From: a virus
Strand: one strand, 5' to 3'
DNA: 37,406 nucleotides
Virus record (IMG/VR): IMGVR_UViG_3300047481_001126
Coordinates: 1 to 37,406 of that record
Shown: positions 30,787 through 37,406 of the stretch, in pieces
How positions within the stretch are numbered: position 1 is the first letter of the stretch
Layout: each line of letters begins with the position of its first letter
Notes under the pieces: generated by a model
Database searches by the model: none
Seen by the model: only the letters and a program-made list of their open reading frames with translations
What the model was told of the DNA's origin: nothing
Position numbers and translations under genes: made by a program

Positions 30787-31842
30787 ATGTCAAAAGAAAT
30801 AATTAAAAAAATGATAAACGAAGTTTTAGGTGTTCCTGAAAATTTAACAAAAACAGCTAGAATAGTTTATGATGAAGTGTACAACGCGATACCTGATGAT
30901 ATAGATTTTGACGACATTGACGGATTTAATAAAACAATTTATGGTGACTTTGAAATTGCCGATTACAGATTCAATGAAATTAATTTTTCAATGAAAATCA
31001 AAGAACACAGCGACTTTGAATTAATTGGGATGGCCACAGGTGAGGAAAGTAAATTAACTAAAAAATTTAAACTTAAGAGTCGTGTTAAGAATAATTTTGG
31101 TTTAGAGTTTAGGTTTGTTGGACCCAAAGAAATCACAGGCGCTGATATTAAAAACTTAATGAAAAGTAAAAGAGCTGAATTTATTGGTTCAATTGGACAC
31201 GAACTAAAACATAGATACGATTCTTCTAAAAAAAGAAAATCACCATTAGCGTCAAGAGTTAAGTATCAATCAACTTCAGGTAGAGGTTTTGGTGATATAA
31301 CACCAATAAATAAATTTATACATTTCATGTATTATGCTCACATTACTGAAAGTTTAGTTAGACCAAGTGAATTAGCATCTATTATTGATGATGGACAAAT
31401 TACAAAAAAAGAATTTTATAATTTTATAACAAGTACAAGAACTTACAAAACTTTAACTGATTTAAAAAACTTTAATTACGATACCTTTAAAACCGAAATT
31501 AAAGAAGAGATTCCAAAAATAAAACAACTATTCGATTATAATGATGTTGATTATGATGGACTCTCTGATGACCAAATAGTTGAAAAGACCTTAGAACTTG
31601 CATTTAAAAATATTATTTCATGGCAAGGTCAAAACATGGTTTCATTTTTATCTCAACACCCTTTAGAGGCGATTTTTGGGTTCAGAGGTGAAAAACAAAT
31701 ATTCTTCGATAATTTTATAAAACATTTAGAAAGATTTGGAGATAACTATGAAAAGTTTTATAATTATGAAATAAAACTATTCAACCAAGTTGGTGAAAAA
31801 ATGATTCGTAAGATTATCAAACTTTACGATTTATCAAAATAA
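30787..31842 (+). CDS. Tagged protein with HExxH metallopeptidase motif
   Basis: ATG 30787 is chosen over an upstream in-frame ATG because the late-type box lies just before it. The start MSKEIIKKMINEVLG fits the tag (INE|V). Residues 138-142 are HELKH, a zinc-protease HExxH motif within a helix (FIGSIGHELKHRYDS), and an ITESLVRPSE segment with Glu188 about 50 residues later could give the third ligand and a gluzincin-like site. The rest is helical and not recognised. At 351 residues it has room for one peptidase domain. If active, it would be a virion-packaged or late peptidase, such as a cell-wall or scaffold enzyme; substrate unknown. Confidence 0.72.
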   Translation: MSKEIIKKMINEVLGVPENLTKTARIVYDEVYNAIPDDIDFDDIDGFNKTIYGDFEIADYRFNEINFSMKIKEHSDFELIGMATGEESKLTKKFKLKSRVKNNFGLEFRFVGPKEITGADIKNLMKSKRAEFIGSIGHELKHRYDSSKKRKSPLASRVKYQSTSGRGFGDITPINKFIHFMYYAHITESLVRPSELASIIDDGQITKKEFYNFITSTRTYKTLTDLKNFNYDTFKTEIKEEIPKIKQLFDYNDVDYDGLSDDQIVEKTLELAFKNIISWQGQNMVSFLSQHPLEAIFGFRGEKQIFFDNFIKHLERFGDNYEKFYNYEIKLFNQVGEKMIRKIIKLYDLSK

Positions 31843-31866
31843 TTTTCTTATTTAATTTTTTTTCCG

Positions 31867-31874
31867 TATCTTTG
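31867..31874 (+). promoter_or_regulatory. TATCTTTG host-type promoter box
   Basis: Ends 4 nt before ATG 31879, so the message is probably leaderless. Confidence 0.6.
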
Positions 31875-31878
31875 TTCT

Positions 31879-32472
31879 ATGTTAACAGAGATAGGATATA
31901 AACCATTATTGGATAACGAGACAATTGCTCGCTCTGAATTTTTTTACCCTCACGGTCAGGATAAAAGAACTACACACCTTAATCAGATACTAAGAAAAAT
32001 TGTATCATCTGATATGGACAAAACAACTCGTGAAAAGGTTACTTACTCTTTTAATTGTGAGATACCAAATGTAAAGTATAATTTTACAATTTCAGTACCT
32101 AATAGGTACAATAACTCTGAAATACTTTGGGAGGCTGTTTATCATTTAGTTGAGAATGTTTTGGTTTGGTATGACTTATCAGAAATTAATAACTTTGAAA
32201 TTAAAGTTGATGAAGGTTCTTTCATAACTAAGTGTACATATTATGATTTGGCGTTTTGGGGGTTAAATCGTAGTTCAGTATTTGGACACAAGCCTACTTA
32301 TAGTGAAGATAAATATAAAAGGATTATTGATTGGCGTAACGCTAAATTTAATAGAGAGAGATACGAATGGGAGATGATGAACACCCCAAAAAATTATAAC
32401 ACAACAGAAGAACCAAAAAGATTTAAAAAGTTAATAAATAAAATAAAAGAATATGCAAACATTAGTTTTTAA
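31879..32472 (+). CDS. Hypothetical protein (197 aa)
   Basis: Starts MLTEIGYKPLLDNETIARSEFFYPHGQ. Mixed alpha/beta, with FNCEIPNVKYNFTISVPNRY in the middle and a basic, helical C-terminus (KRFKKLINKIKEYAN). No family recognised. It is transcribed from a TATCTTTG box and overlaps the next small gene by 20 nt. Confidence 0.7.
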   Translation: MLTEIGYKPLLDNETIARSEFFYPHGQDKRTTHLNQILRKIVSSDMDKTTREKVTYSFNCEIPNVKYNFTISVPNRYNNSEILWEAVYHLVENVLVWYDLSEINNFEIKVDEGSFITKCTYYDLAFWGLNRSSVFGHKPTYSEDKYKRIIDWRNAKFNRERYEWEMMNTPKNYNTTEEPKRFKKLINKIKEYANISF

Positions 32473-32662
32473 AACAGAAGAAAAAATTACAGAATTATTT
32501 TCAGGTAATCCAGGTGGGTCGTCATGTATTTATCAATTCATTAACACACCAACGGTTAAAGTTAATGATGGTTATTACGAAGTCATGATGAAAACTAATA
32601 GCGGTGTAGTGCCAGTATTACGAGTACCTATTTCAAATACCAATATGTTAATTCAAAAATAA
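32453..32662 (+). CDS. Hypothetical small protein (69 aa)
   Basis: Starts MQTLVFKTEEKITELFSGN, with its first codons overlapping the end of the previous ORF by 20 nt. Predicted beta-rich (YYEVMMKTNSGVVPVLRVPI). Unrecognised. A new promoter follows 5 nt after its stop. Confidence 0.6.
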   Translation: MQTLVFKTEEKITELFSGNPGGSSCIYQFINTPTVKVNDGYYEVMMKTNSGVVPVLRVPISNTNMLIQK

Positions 32663-32666
32663 TTCT

Positions 32667-32674
32667 TATCTTTG
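32667..32674 (+). promoter_or_regulatory. TATCTTTG host-type promoter box
   Basis: Ends 4 nt before ATG 32679, as at 31879. Confidence 0.6.
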
Positions 32675-32678
32675 TATT

Positions 32679-33422
32679 ATGTTTAACTTTTTTGAAGTTG
32701 GTGGTTGCGTCAGAGACGAAATTCTTGGTTTAAAGTCCAAGGACATTGACTATGTTGCCGTCCCTAATGAAAATCTTTTAGACAAATATAAAGATGCTTA
32801 CGAAATGTTTGTTATCTTGGAAACGTATCTTAGTTCTGAAAAGTTTGAAATTTTCTTGTCAACACCTGAGTGTTTTACAATCAGAGCTAAGTTCCCAAAG
32901 GGACACAAATACCAAGGTGTTGCTGACTTCGTAATGGCTCGTAAGGAGATTGGATATGTTGAGGGCACAAGACAACCCATTATCGTCCCTGGTACTCTAT
33001 ACGATGATTTAATTCGTAGGGATTTCACTTTGAACGCTCTCGCTAAAGATGAAGATGGTAATATTATTGACTACTTTGACGGTATGTGGGCATTAGAGGC
33101 AAGAATGTTAATAACACCTTTGGATTCTCGTATAACCATGTTAGATGACCCACTTAGACTTTTGAGAGCTTTTAGGTTTTCAATTACAAAAGAGTTTGTT
33201 ATTTCACCAAGAGTTTGGGAAACCTGTTTAATGGATAGTGTTGTTAACAAACTTGAAGAGGTTGTCTCACAAGAAAGAATTCGTGAAGAAGTCTTTAAAA
33301 TGATGAAACACGATACAATTAAATCTTTAGACTTATTTTATGACATAAACCGCATAAATCCAAAACTTATTCAGATTATGTTTGGTAGAGGAATGTGGTT
33401 AAAACCAACAATGGAACTATGA
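32679..33422 (+). CDS. CCA-adding-enzyme-like tRNA nucleotidyltransferase
   Basis: Class II nucleotidyltransferase / poly(A) polymerase head domain: VGGCVRDEILG at residues 7-17, the metal-binding DID (22-24), RRDFTLNALA (about residue 112) and DPLRLLRAFRF (about 155). These are the family's diagnostic motifs. At 247 residues it is much shorter than the usual ~400, lacking most of the body and tail that hold tRNA. It could therefore act on a different or smaller RNA, or repair CCA ends with reduced selectivity. The next gene starts within its stop (ATGA). Confidence 0.88.
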   Translation: MFNFFEVGGCVRDEILGLKSKDIDYVAVPNENLLDKYKDAYEMFVILETYLSSEKFEIFLSTPECFTIRAKFPKGHKYQGVADFVMARKEIGYVEGTRQPIIVPGTLYDDLIRRDFTLNALAKDEDGNIIDYFDGMWALEARMLITPLDSRITMLDDPLRLLRAFRFSITKEFVISPRVWETCLMDSVVNKLEEVVSQERIREEVFKMMKHDTIKSLDLFYDINRINPKLIQIMFGRGMWLKPTMEL

Positions 33423-34081
33423 TTGACAATATAGAAATAATTAAACCTCTTTTGAATTTTGAAAATAAAGGTGACTTTTATATGTTATATGTTTTCAAAA
33501 GGAAGAAAGACCAACCTGAAGGTGAACGAGACAATCATCAGTCAGTTCGCACTATAAAAACATATTGTGTAGAAAGTATCGAATATCTCGATAAACGATA
33601 CGATGAGATTAAACAGTTATGTGAAATCTTTAAGGCTCGTGCGTATATACATATTCAAAAACAAAATCACAAGGATGTTGCAATGAATATGATAACCGAG
33701 ATTGTACATAGAATCCAAAGTGGACAGATAAACCAACAACACGTTTTTGATTCAGTTGTTGGACAAATTAAAACATTGGAAAAACGATGGATTGTTGATA
33801 TTGATAGTAATGATATAAATCATTTAACTGAGGTTATAAATTATATCAATGAAGAATGTCCACCGTTTGTTAATAGAAGCGAGATTCACACACATACTTC
33901 ATCTGGTGTTGTAATCACATATGAAAGAGCCCCTAAATGGCTTATGACAATACCAACTAAAAATGGATTTCACATTATCACTGAAAAATTCGATGTCATG
34001 GAATTTAAAAAAAGATACCCTGAAATTGATATTCAAAAGAAAAATCCCACACTATTATATCTTCCTAATAGTTTGGATTAA
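33419..34081 (+). CDS. Possible primase-polymerase-like protein (220 aa)
   Basis: Start ATG 33419 overlaps the nucleotidyltransferase stop (ATGA); an upstream GTG is less likely. WIVDID (a DxD near residue 123) followed after about 60 residues by TKNGFHIIT resembles motifs I and II (DxD, then sGxH) of the archaeo-eukaryotic primase fold. A downstream hD motif is not certain (FDVMEF is possible). The first half is helical (QLCEIFKARAYIHIQKQNH). The resemblance is partial. Coupling to the nucleotidyltransferase suggests a shared nucleic-acid role. Confidence 0.55.
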   Translation: MIDNIEIIKPLLNFENKGDFYMLYVFKRKKDQPEGERDNHQSVRTIKTYCVESIEYLDKRYDEIKQLCEIFKARAYIHIQKQNHKDVAMNMITEIVHRIQSGQINQQHVFDSVVGQIKTLEKRWIVDIDSNDINHLTEVINYINEECPPFVNRSEIHTHTSSGVVITYERAPKWLMTIPTKNGFHIITEKFDVMEFKKRYPEIDIQKKNPTLLYLPNSLD

Positions 34082-34095
34082 TTAAATAAATTTAT

Positions 34096-34103
34096 TAAAT
34101 TTG
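34096..34103 (+). promoter_or_regulatory. TAAATTTG host-type promoter box
   Basis: TAAATTTG fits TAnnTTTG and lies 12 nt before ATG 34116. Confidence 0.4.
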
Positions 34104-34115
34104 AAAATAAAAACT

Positions 34116-34325
34116 ATGACAAATAATTTTATATCCGTAACTCAGACAGATGAAAAAATTGTATATTTAAATGCTACTTTTATTGAAGGTATTGACCAAA
34201 GAAGTGACCATACTTTGATAACAATGGCTTTTGGTTCCCAAAATTACTATAGAGTTATTGAAACTCCTGAACAGATTATTAAAAAGATTGAAAAGACAGG
34301 TTTTATAACGACAATAATTAAATAA
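34116..34325 (+). CDS. Hypothetical small protein (69 aa)
   Basis: ATG 34116 (MTNNFISVTQTDEKIVYLN) is used rather than a TTG 15 nt upstream. It is beta-rich, with the pattern YLNATFIEGI and SQNYYRVIETPEQI, as in small conserved phage proteins of unknown role. One base separates it from the next ORF. Confidence 0.62.
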   Translation: MTNNFISVTQTDEKIVYLNATFIEGIDQRSDHTLITMAFGSQNYYRVIETPEQIIKKIEKTGFITTIIK

Positions 34326-34326
34326 A

Positions 34327-34548
34327 ATGAATAATAAAAGTAATCACTATATGGATGTTAAAAGTTGGGTTGAAAAAGTAATTGACTCTTGTATTACCTA
34401 TCCCCAAACAATTGTTGCGTCAAAATTAATTAACAATTTTTACGAACAGATGAAAAATAATAATGTTGATATTATAATAAGAAGTGAAATTAAGTCAGAA
34501 TTAAAATACCGACTATTGTTAATTCAACATGAACTAATCCATAATTAA
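34327..34548 (+). CDS. Hypothetical small helical protein (73 aa)
   Basis: Starts MNNKSNHYMDVKSWVEKVID. Helical, with a basic C-terminal half (IRSEIKSELKYRLLLIQHEL). No motif known. It is followed by a good terminator at 34561. Confidence 0.62.
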   Translation: MNNKSNHYMDVKSWVEKVIDSCITYPQTIVASKLINNFYEQMKNNNVDIIIRSEIKSELKYRLLLIQHELIHN

Positions 34549-34560
34549 ACCGATAAACTT

Positions 34561-34588
34561 AAAACCCCTACTTAGTTAGGGGTTTTTT
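34561..34588 (+). terminator. Terminator
   Basis: A perfect 10-bp stem AAAACCCCTA / TAGGGGTTTT with a 6-nt loop and T tail. It ends the transcript from the nucleotidyltransferase region. Confidence 0.85.
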
Positions 34589-34599
34589 ATTTATCAATA

Positions 34600-34607
34600 T
34601 ATTTATC
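34600..34607 (+). promoter_or_regulatory. TATTTATC late-type box
   Basis: Lies 15 nt before ATG 34623, directly after the terminator. Confidence 0.45.
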
Positions 34608-34622
34608 TTATATTGATTACTA

Positions 34623-35645
34623 ATGAGTAGAGAATCGGCTTTAAATATGTTAGAAACCTTACACGATGGTGGGTGGGATGAAATTAAACCTTTTTTTGGT
34701 AGTTTTGATAATTTTTATAAATACTTAAAAAAAAATGGTTTAGAAAGTGAGTTAACTTTAAAAAACATACCTGACGAACAATATAATAATTTTGCTTTCA
34801 CACTACTCCAAGAAAACCCTGAAAAAGTTATTGATTATATTGTAGACAACACTTTAACTGATATCCATAAAAAGAGTGATGGTTATTATTTAAGATTACG
34901 TGATAGAGAAGAGATTTCTGAGTTTTTTAAAGAAACTAGATATGAAAATACCAGAGATTTGGTAAAGAATATTATGGGTGAAGATTGGTGGGAGCCATAT
35001 TATGATACCACTGATGATGTTTATAGAGATGTTATTGAAGAGTTAACCCCTGATAATTTAAAATATTTTAAAGAAAGAGTTCTAAATGAATTAAAAAATA
35101 TATCAATTGAACTTAATAGTAAGGCGTCTGAAGAAATGGAGTTGATTGCGTCAGAACAAGGACACGATGACCATTTTTTTGTTACATCTGAAAATATTGA
35201 TAGAGTTGTTGATGACGAGGAAACTATGAAATATCTACTCAAATATGAGTTAGATACGATTAATTCCGAGTTATACGGTTTACACGGTAATGCTTATAAT
35301 ACCGCATATACTGATGAAGTATGGAAAGATGTTATGGATGAGATATCAACATACTTTGAACCCAAATTCCATACTGAAACCGTTAAAGTTGGTGAAAAAA
35401 CAAGATATGATGAATACATAAAAATCAAAGATTTACACCAAATTATTTATGATTATTTAGAAACCTACAAAGATAGTCATTACAACGATGATTTAATGGA
35501 ATATCATGGTAGTTTTACAGGTATACTAACAAAAATGATGGACGAAATGAGTGGGTATGATTTTTTAGACTTTAGGATTCCTGATTATCCTGACTCAAGG
35601 TTAGTGGATAGATATATTAACGAAATGTTCGGAGATTATTTATAA
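34623..35645 (+). CDS. Acidic late protein without the tag (340 aa)
   Basis: Starts MSRESALNMLETLHDGGWDE. Strongly acidic and helical, with a Glu-rich coiled-coil-like centre (ERVLNELKNISIELNSKASEE) and a metal-like His/Asp patch (EQGHDDHFF, about residue 178). It resembles the tagged proteins in composition but lacks the tag, so it may be a late protein targeted in another way. A bidirectional terminator follows. Confidence 0.7.
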   Translation: MSRESALNMLETLHDGGWDEIKPFFGSFDNFYKYLKKNGLESELTLKNIPDEQYNNFAFTLLQENPEKVIDYIVDNTLTDIHKKSDGYYLRLRDREEISEFFKETRYENTRDLVKNIMGEDWWEPYYDTTDDVYRDVIEELTPDNLKYFKERVLNELKNISIELNSKASEEMELIASEQGHDDHFFVTSENIDRVVDDEETMKYLLKYELDTINSELYGLHGNAYNTAYTDEVWKDVMDEISTYFEPKFHTETVKVGEKTRYDEYIKIKDLHQIIYDYLETYKDSHYNDDLMEYHGSFTGILTKMMDEMSGYDFLDFRIPDYPDSRLVDRYINEMFGDYL

Positions 35646-35648
35646 ACA

Positions 35649-35673
35649 AAAAGGGGTTTAAAACCCCTTTTTT
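35649..35673. terminator. Bidirectional terminator between convergent genes
   Basis: Stem AAAAAGGGG / CCCCTTTTT with T runs on both strands, placed between the + gene ending at 35645 and the - gene ending at 35672. Confidence 0.85.
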
Positions 35674-35923
35674 AATTTAAGTCCTTTTGTTTTACTTTGT
35701 ATTGTAAAGTATCAATGTGGTCAAGCTTAAGTTCACCTGTAGTATCAATCATAGACATTACGTCCCAATGATGAGGATAAATTAAAACTTGAGATTGACC
35801 GTTTTTGTAGTTAACCATATACTTAGTGTAATAAGTTTTAGGCTTACCAATAAAAGTGGTCTTGCAAGAACTTAACAACCATACGATTAGTAATGCGAGT
35901 AATATATATAATGACTTTCTCAT
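35672..35923 (-). CDS. Small lipoprotein (83 aa)
   Basis: An N-terminal signal (MRKSLYILLALLIVWLLSSC) ends in a lipobox LSSC, so the Cys at residue 20 would be lipid-linked and the protein held at the membrane. The mature ~63 residues are basic and beta-rich (YYTKYMVNYKNGQSQVLIYP). Transcription is from a TATCTTTG host-type box 21 nt upstream, which suggests early expression. Phage lipoproteins often block superinfection or protect the envelope; that role is inference here. Confidence 0.75.
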   Translation of the reverse strand: MRKSLYILLALLIVWLLSSCKTTFIGKPKTYYTKYMVNYKNGQSQVLIYPHHWDVMSMIDTTGELKLDHIDTLQYKVKQKDLN

Positions 35924-35944
35924 ATCTTTAACTATTTTGTATTA

Positions 35945-35952
35945 CAAAGATA
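35945..35952 (-). promoter_or_regulatory. TATCTTTG host-type promoter of lipoprotein
   Basis: Minus-strand TATCTTTG, 21 nt before ATG 35923. It lies 24 bp from the plus-strand late-type box at 35977-35984, so two promoter classes sit back to back. Confidence 0.55.
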
Positions 35953-35976
35953 GGTAAATAAACTGAATCCACAAAG

Positions 35977-35984
35977 TATTTATA
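35977..35984 (+). promoter_or_regulatory. TATTTATA late-type promoter box
   Basis: TATTTATA lies 12 nt before ATG 35997. Confidence 0.55.
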
Positions 35985-35996
35985 ATAAAAATTTGA

Positions 35997-37190
35997 ATGA
36001 ACATTAAGAAGTTTTTGATAACTGAATCAGAAAAGAAGGATATACTCAAACAATACGGTATTTTATCTGAACAAGCGACAGATAACACCCAACCAAGTAA
36101 AACGTTGGAAGTTGATGTTAGAGTTACATTCAAAGGAGGTTATTATAGTGAAACATATGCGGATTTTAAAAATACTTTAGACCCTGAACTAGCTAAGGTA
36201 ACTGAATTTTTAAAAAATGGTCAAGGAAAGGCTTACATGGTTAGCGTTATGTTAGGGGGAGGAGAATCAAGAATCCCAAATACTGATAATGAAAAGGGTG
36301 GTACTAGAGTTGAACCTGGAACTTTATCCAAGAAAAGAACAGCAACAATTCAAAATTACATTACAAAACAACTACAGTCATATGTCAATCAAAAGTTATT
36401 GTTAACATTACCATCATTCAAAGTAGTTAACCCTCAAGGTGATGTCGGTGGTCCTAAATGGATTGGACAACCTTTTTGTCCTTCAAATAAAATACCTGCT
36501 GATGACAAACAAGGTTATGTATGTTTATCAAAAACTTTTGACCCAGGTAATGGAATTAAAAATTGGTTTAATGGAAAACAAACTGATTATGCGACACAGC
36601 TTAATGAATATATTAACGCTCAATACCTACGAGTTAAACTTAAGTTAGAGGAGTTAACCACAATTAAAGAATGTTTAGATAACATGGTTATTGAAATTAA
36701 TTATACGGACTTAAGCAAAGGTCATAAATGTAATAGTTCTGTATATGAGATAACATTAAATGATGTTCCACTAACAAGAGATGACGGTAAAAAATATGCC
36801 AGTTTAAATAACGCTAAAAGAAAAGATGGTACTCCTGACCCATATGATAACAATCCTGGTACTTGTACAGGTAGTGGTAATACCGATAAAACCTGTATGA
36901 GGTATAATAAATTTATTGTTAGTCCTGATTTAGCCAACAAAATATTATCCGCAACAATACCTAATACAAAACCTGGTCAGACACCTAAATTTAGAATCGG
37001 AGCAACTTGTAGAAATTATAATAATGAAAGTCACCACAAATGGGGTAATGGATGTCATGAAGGGGCTGGTGATATTAAAGTTACAAATGGTAAAGGTCAA
37101 GTATTCAATTATCAAGCATCAACCCCAACAGGAAAAGACCAAACAGCATATATGAAAGACATAAACGCTTGTGGTAAAGAAACTAAATAA
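35997..37190 (+). CDS. Tagged late protein (397 aa), possible OmpA-like segment
   Basis: Starts MNIKKFLITESEKKDILKQY and continues GILSEQ, the longest copy of the tag, with ITE|S and a second LSE|Q near residue 26. Residues about 95-135 (IPNTDNEKGGTRVEPGTLSK, then RTATIQNYITKQL) recall an OmpA-like peptidoglycan-binding stretch, but only in part. The C-terminal third has an even set of cysteines (CTGSGNTDKTCMRY, CRNYNNESHHKWGNGC) that may form disulfides or bind metal. The late-type box is 12 nt upstream. Probably a virion protein; exact role unknown. Confidence 0.72.
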   Translation: MNIKKFLITESEKKDILKQYGILSEQATDNTQPSKTLEVDVRVTFKGGYYSETYADFKNTLDPELAKVTEFLKNGQGKAYMVSVMLGGGESRIPNTDNEKGGTRVEPGTLSKKRTATIQNYITKQLQSYVNQKLLLTLPSFKVVNPQGDVGGPKWIGQPFCPSNKIPADDKQGYVCLSKTFDPGNGIKNWFNGKQTDYATQLNEYINAQYLRVKLKLEELTTIKECLDNMVIEINYTDLSKGHKCNSSVYEITLNDVPLTRDDGKKYASLNNAKRKDGTPDPYDNNPGTCTGSGNTDKTCMRYNKFIVSPDLANKILSATIPNTKPGQTPKFRIGATCRNYNNESHHKWGNGCHEGAGDIKVTNGKGQVFNYQASTPTGKDQTAYMKDINACGKETK

Positions 37191-37192
37191 TT

Positions 37193-37406
37193 ATGAATCC
37201 AAGATTACTGTCAATATTTTATGATAAATTTTTAAGTCGTGAAAAAAAAGACTTTCACGGTTTAGAATACTCAACAATTTTAAATGAAGACGGTATTGTT
37301 ATTTTAAATTTTGAAAACCCAAAAAAATTGTCAGTAAATTTGCAAGTTATTAAAGGTGTTAAAGATGATTTAATACACGACTTTCTTAAATTTATCCCCT
37401 CAAAAA
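37193..37406 (+). CDS. Hypothetical protein, 3' end cut by window edge
   Basis: ATG 37193 follows the previous stop by two bases and the frame stays open to the edge (71 codons). It starts MNPRLLSIFYDKFLSREKKD; alternating strands and helices, no motif. Probably co-transcribed with the tagged protein upstream. Confidence 0.55.
   Translation, partial: MNPRLLSIFYDKFLSREKKDFHGLEYSTILNEDGIVILNFENPKKLSVNLQVIKGVKDDLIHDFLKFIPSK

Noticed and set aside
1-37406. Window as a Bacteroidetes chromosome fragment
   Set aside because: Two T9SS cargo genes, GSII, rmlB/C and smpB would fit a host, but the dense overlaps, many tiny unknown ORFs, DUF3310, homing endonuclease, orphan methyltransferase and shared tag/box system fit a large phage better. 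I cannot exclude a chimera without reads.

Overview
This window reads as part of a large, tailed, T4-type (probably jumbo) phage that infects a Bacteroidetes/Flavobacteriia-like host. The name is inferred; no capsid, tail or terminase gene lies in the window. The DNA is AT-rich and tightly packed with about 54 genes, many small, several overlapping by ATGA or TAATG, and both strands are used in short runs. Phage hallmarks are a GIY-YIG homing endonuclease, a DUF3310 protein, an orphan beta-class DNA methyltransferase, an MGTNYY-type protein and many unrecognised ORFs. Host hallmarks are promoters of the Bacteroidetes TAnnTTTG type and two secreted proteins with PKD or SprB-like repeats and a C-terminal type IX secretion (T9SS) type B sorting domain.

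Layout. 1-1.6 kb: minus-strand genes (a partial ORF, a 56-aa Gly/Cys/Gln peptide, the homing endonuclease). 1.7-6.9 kb: an acidic coiled-coil protein, small ORFs, a eukaryote-type (GSII) glutamine synthetase, DUF3310, a one-helix membrane peptide and the methyltransferase. 6.95-10.25 kb: two tagged late proteins (one a DHH phosphoesterase), a DUF192 protein and a Nudix hydrolase. 10.3-12.5 kb: SmpB, three small genes and a possible structured RNA. 12.5-14.8 kb: a tagged virion-like protein and an RmlB/RmlC sugar pair. 14.8-18.2 kb: two tagged late proteins, a zinc-motif protein with unusual codon use, two small genes and a second possible RNA. 18.2-20.7 kb: two minus genes, then an AAA+ ATPase overlapping a possible nuclease. 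20.7-30.4 kb: the 1347-aa PKD protein, unknown genes, a protein with ten DnaJ-like zinc motifs, and the 741-aa SprB-like protein. 30.4-37.4 kb: tagged proteins (one with HELKH), a CCA-enzyme-like nucleotidyltransferase, a possible primase-like gene, small ORFs, a lipoprotein and a tagged 397-aa protein.

Two things tie the region together. First, eleven otherwise unrelated proteins start with a similar short peptide (roughly M-K-K-I-I-x-E), which matches the [I/L]-x-E cleavage rule of T4-type prohead proteases. These may be proteins packaged inside the capsid, including a DHH phosphoesterase, a ferritin-like helical protein and an HExxH metallopeptidase-like protein. Second, two promoter-like boxes split the genes. 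TATTTATN (on the coding strand) lies just upstream of nearly all tagged genes, whereas TATCTTTG (host sigma-A type) lies upstream of SmpB, the AAA+ ATPase, the nucleotidyltransferase and other non-virion genes. Both boxes often sit only 3-5 nt from the ATG, which suggests leaderless mRNAs. The early/late reading is an inference from sequence alone.
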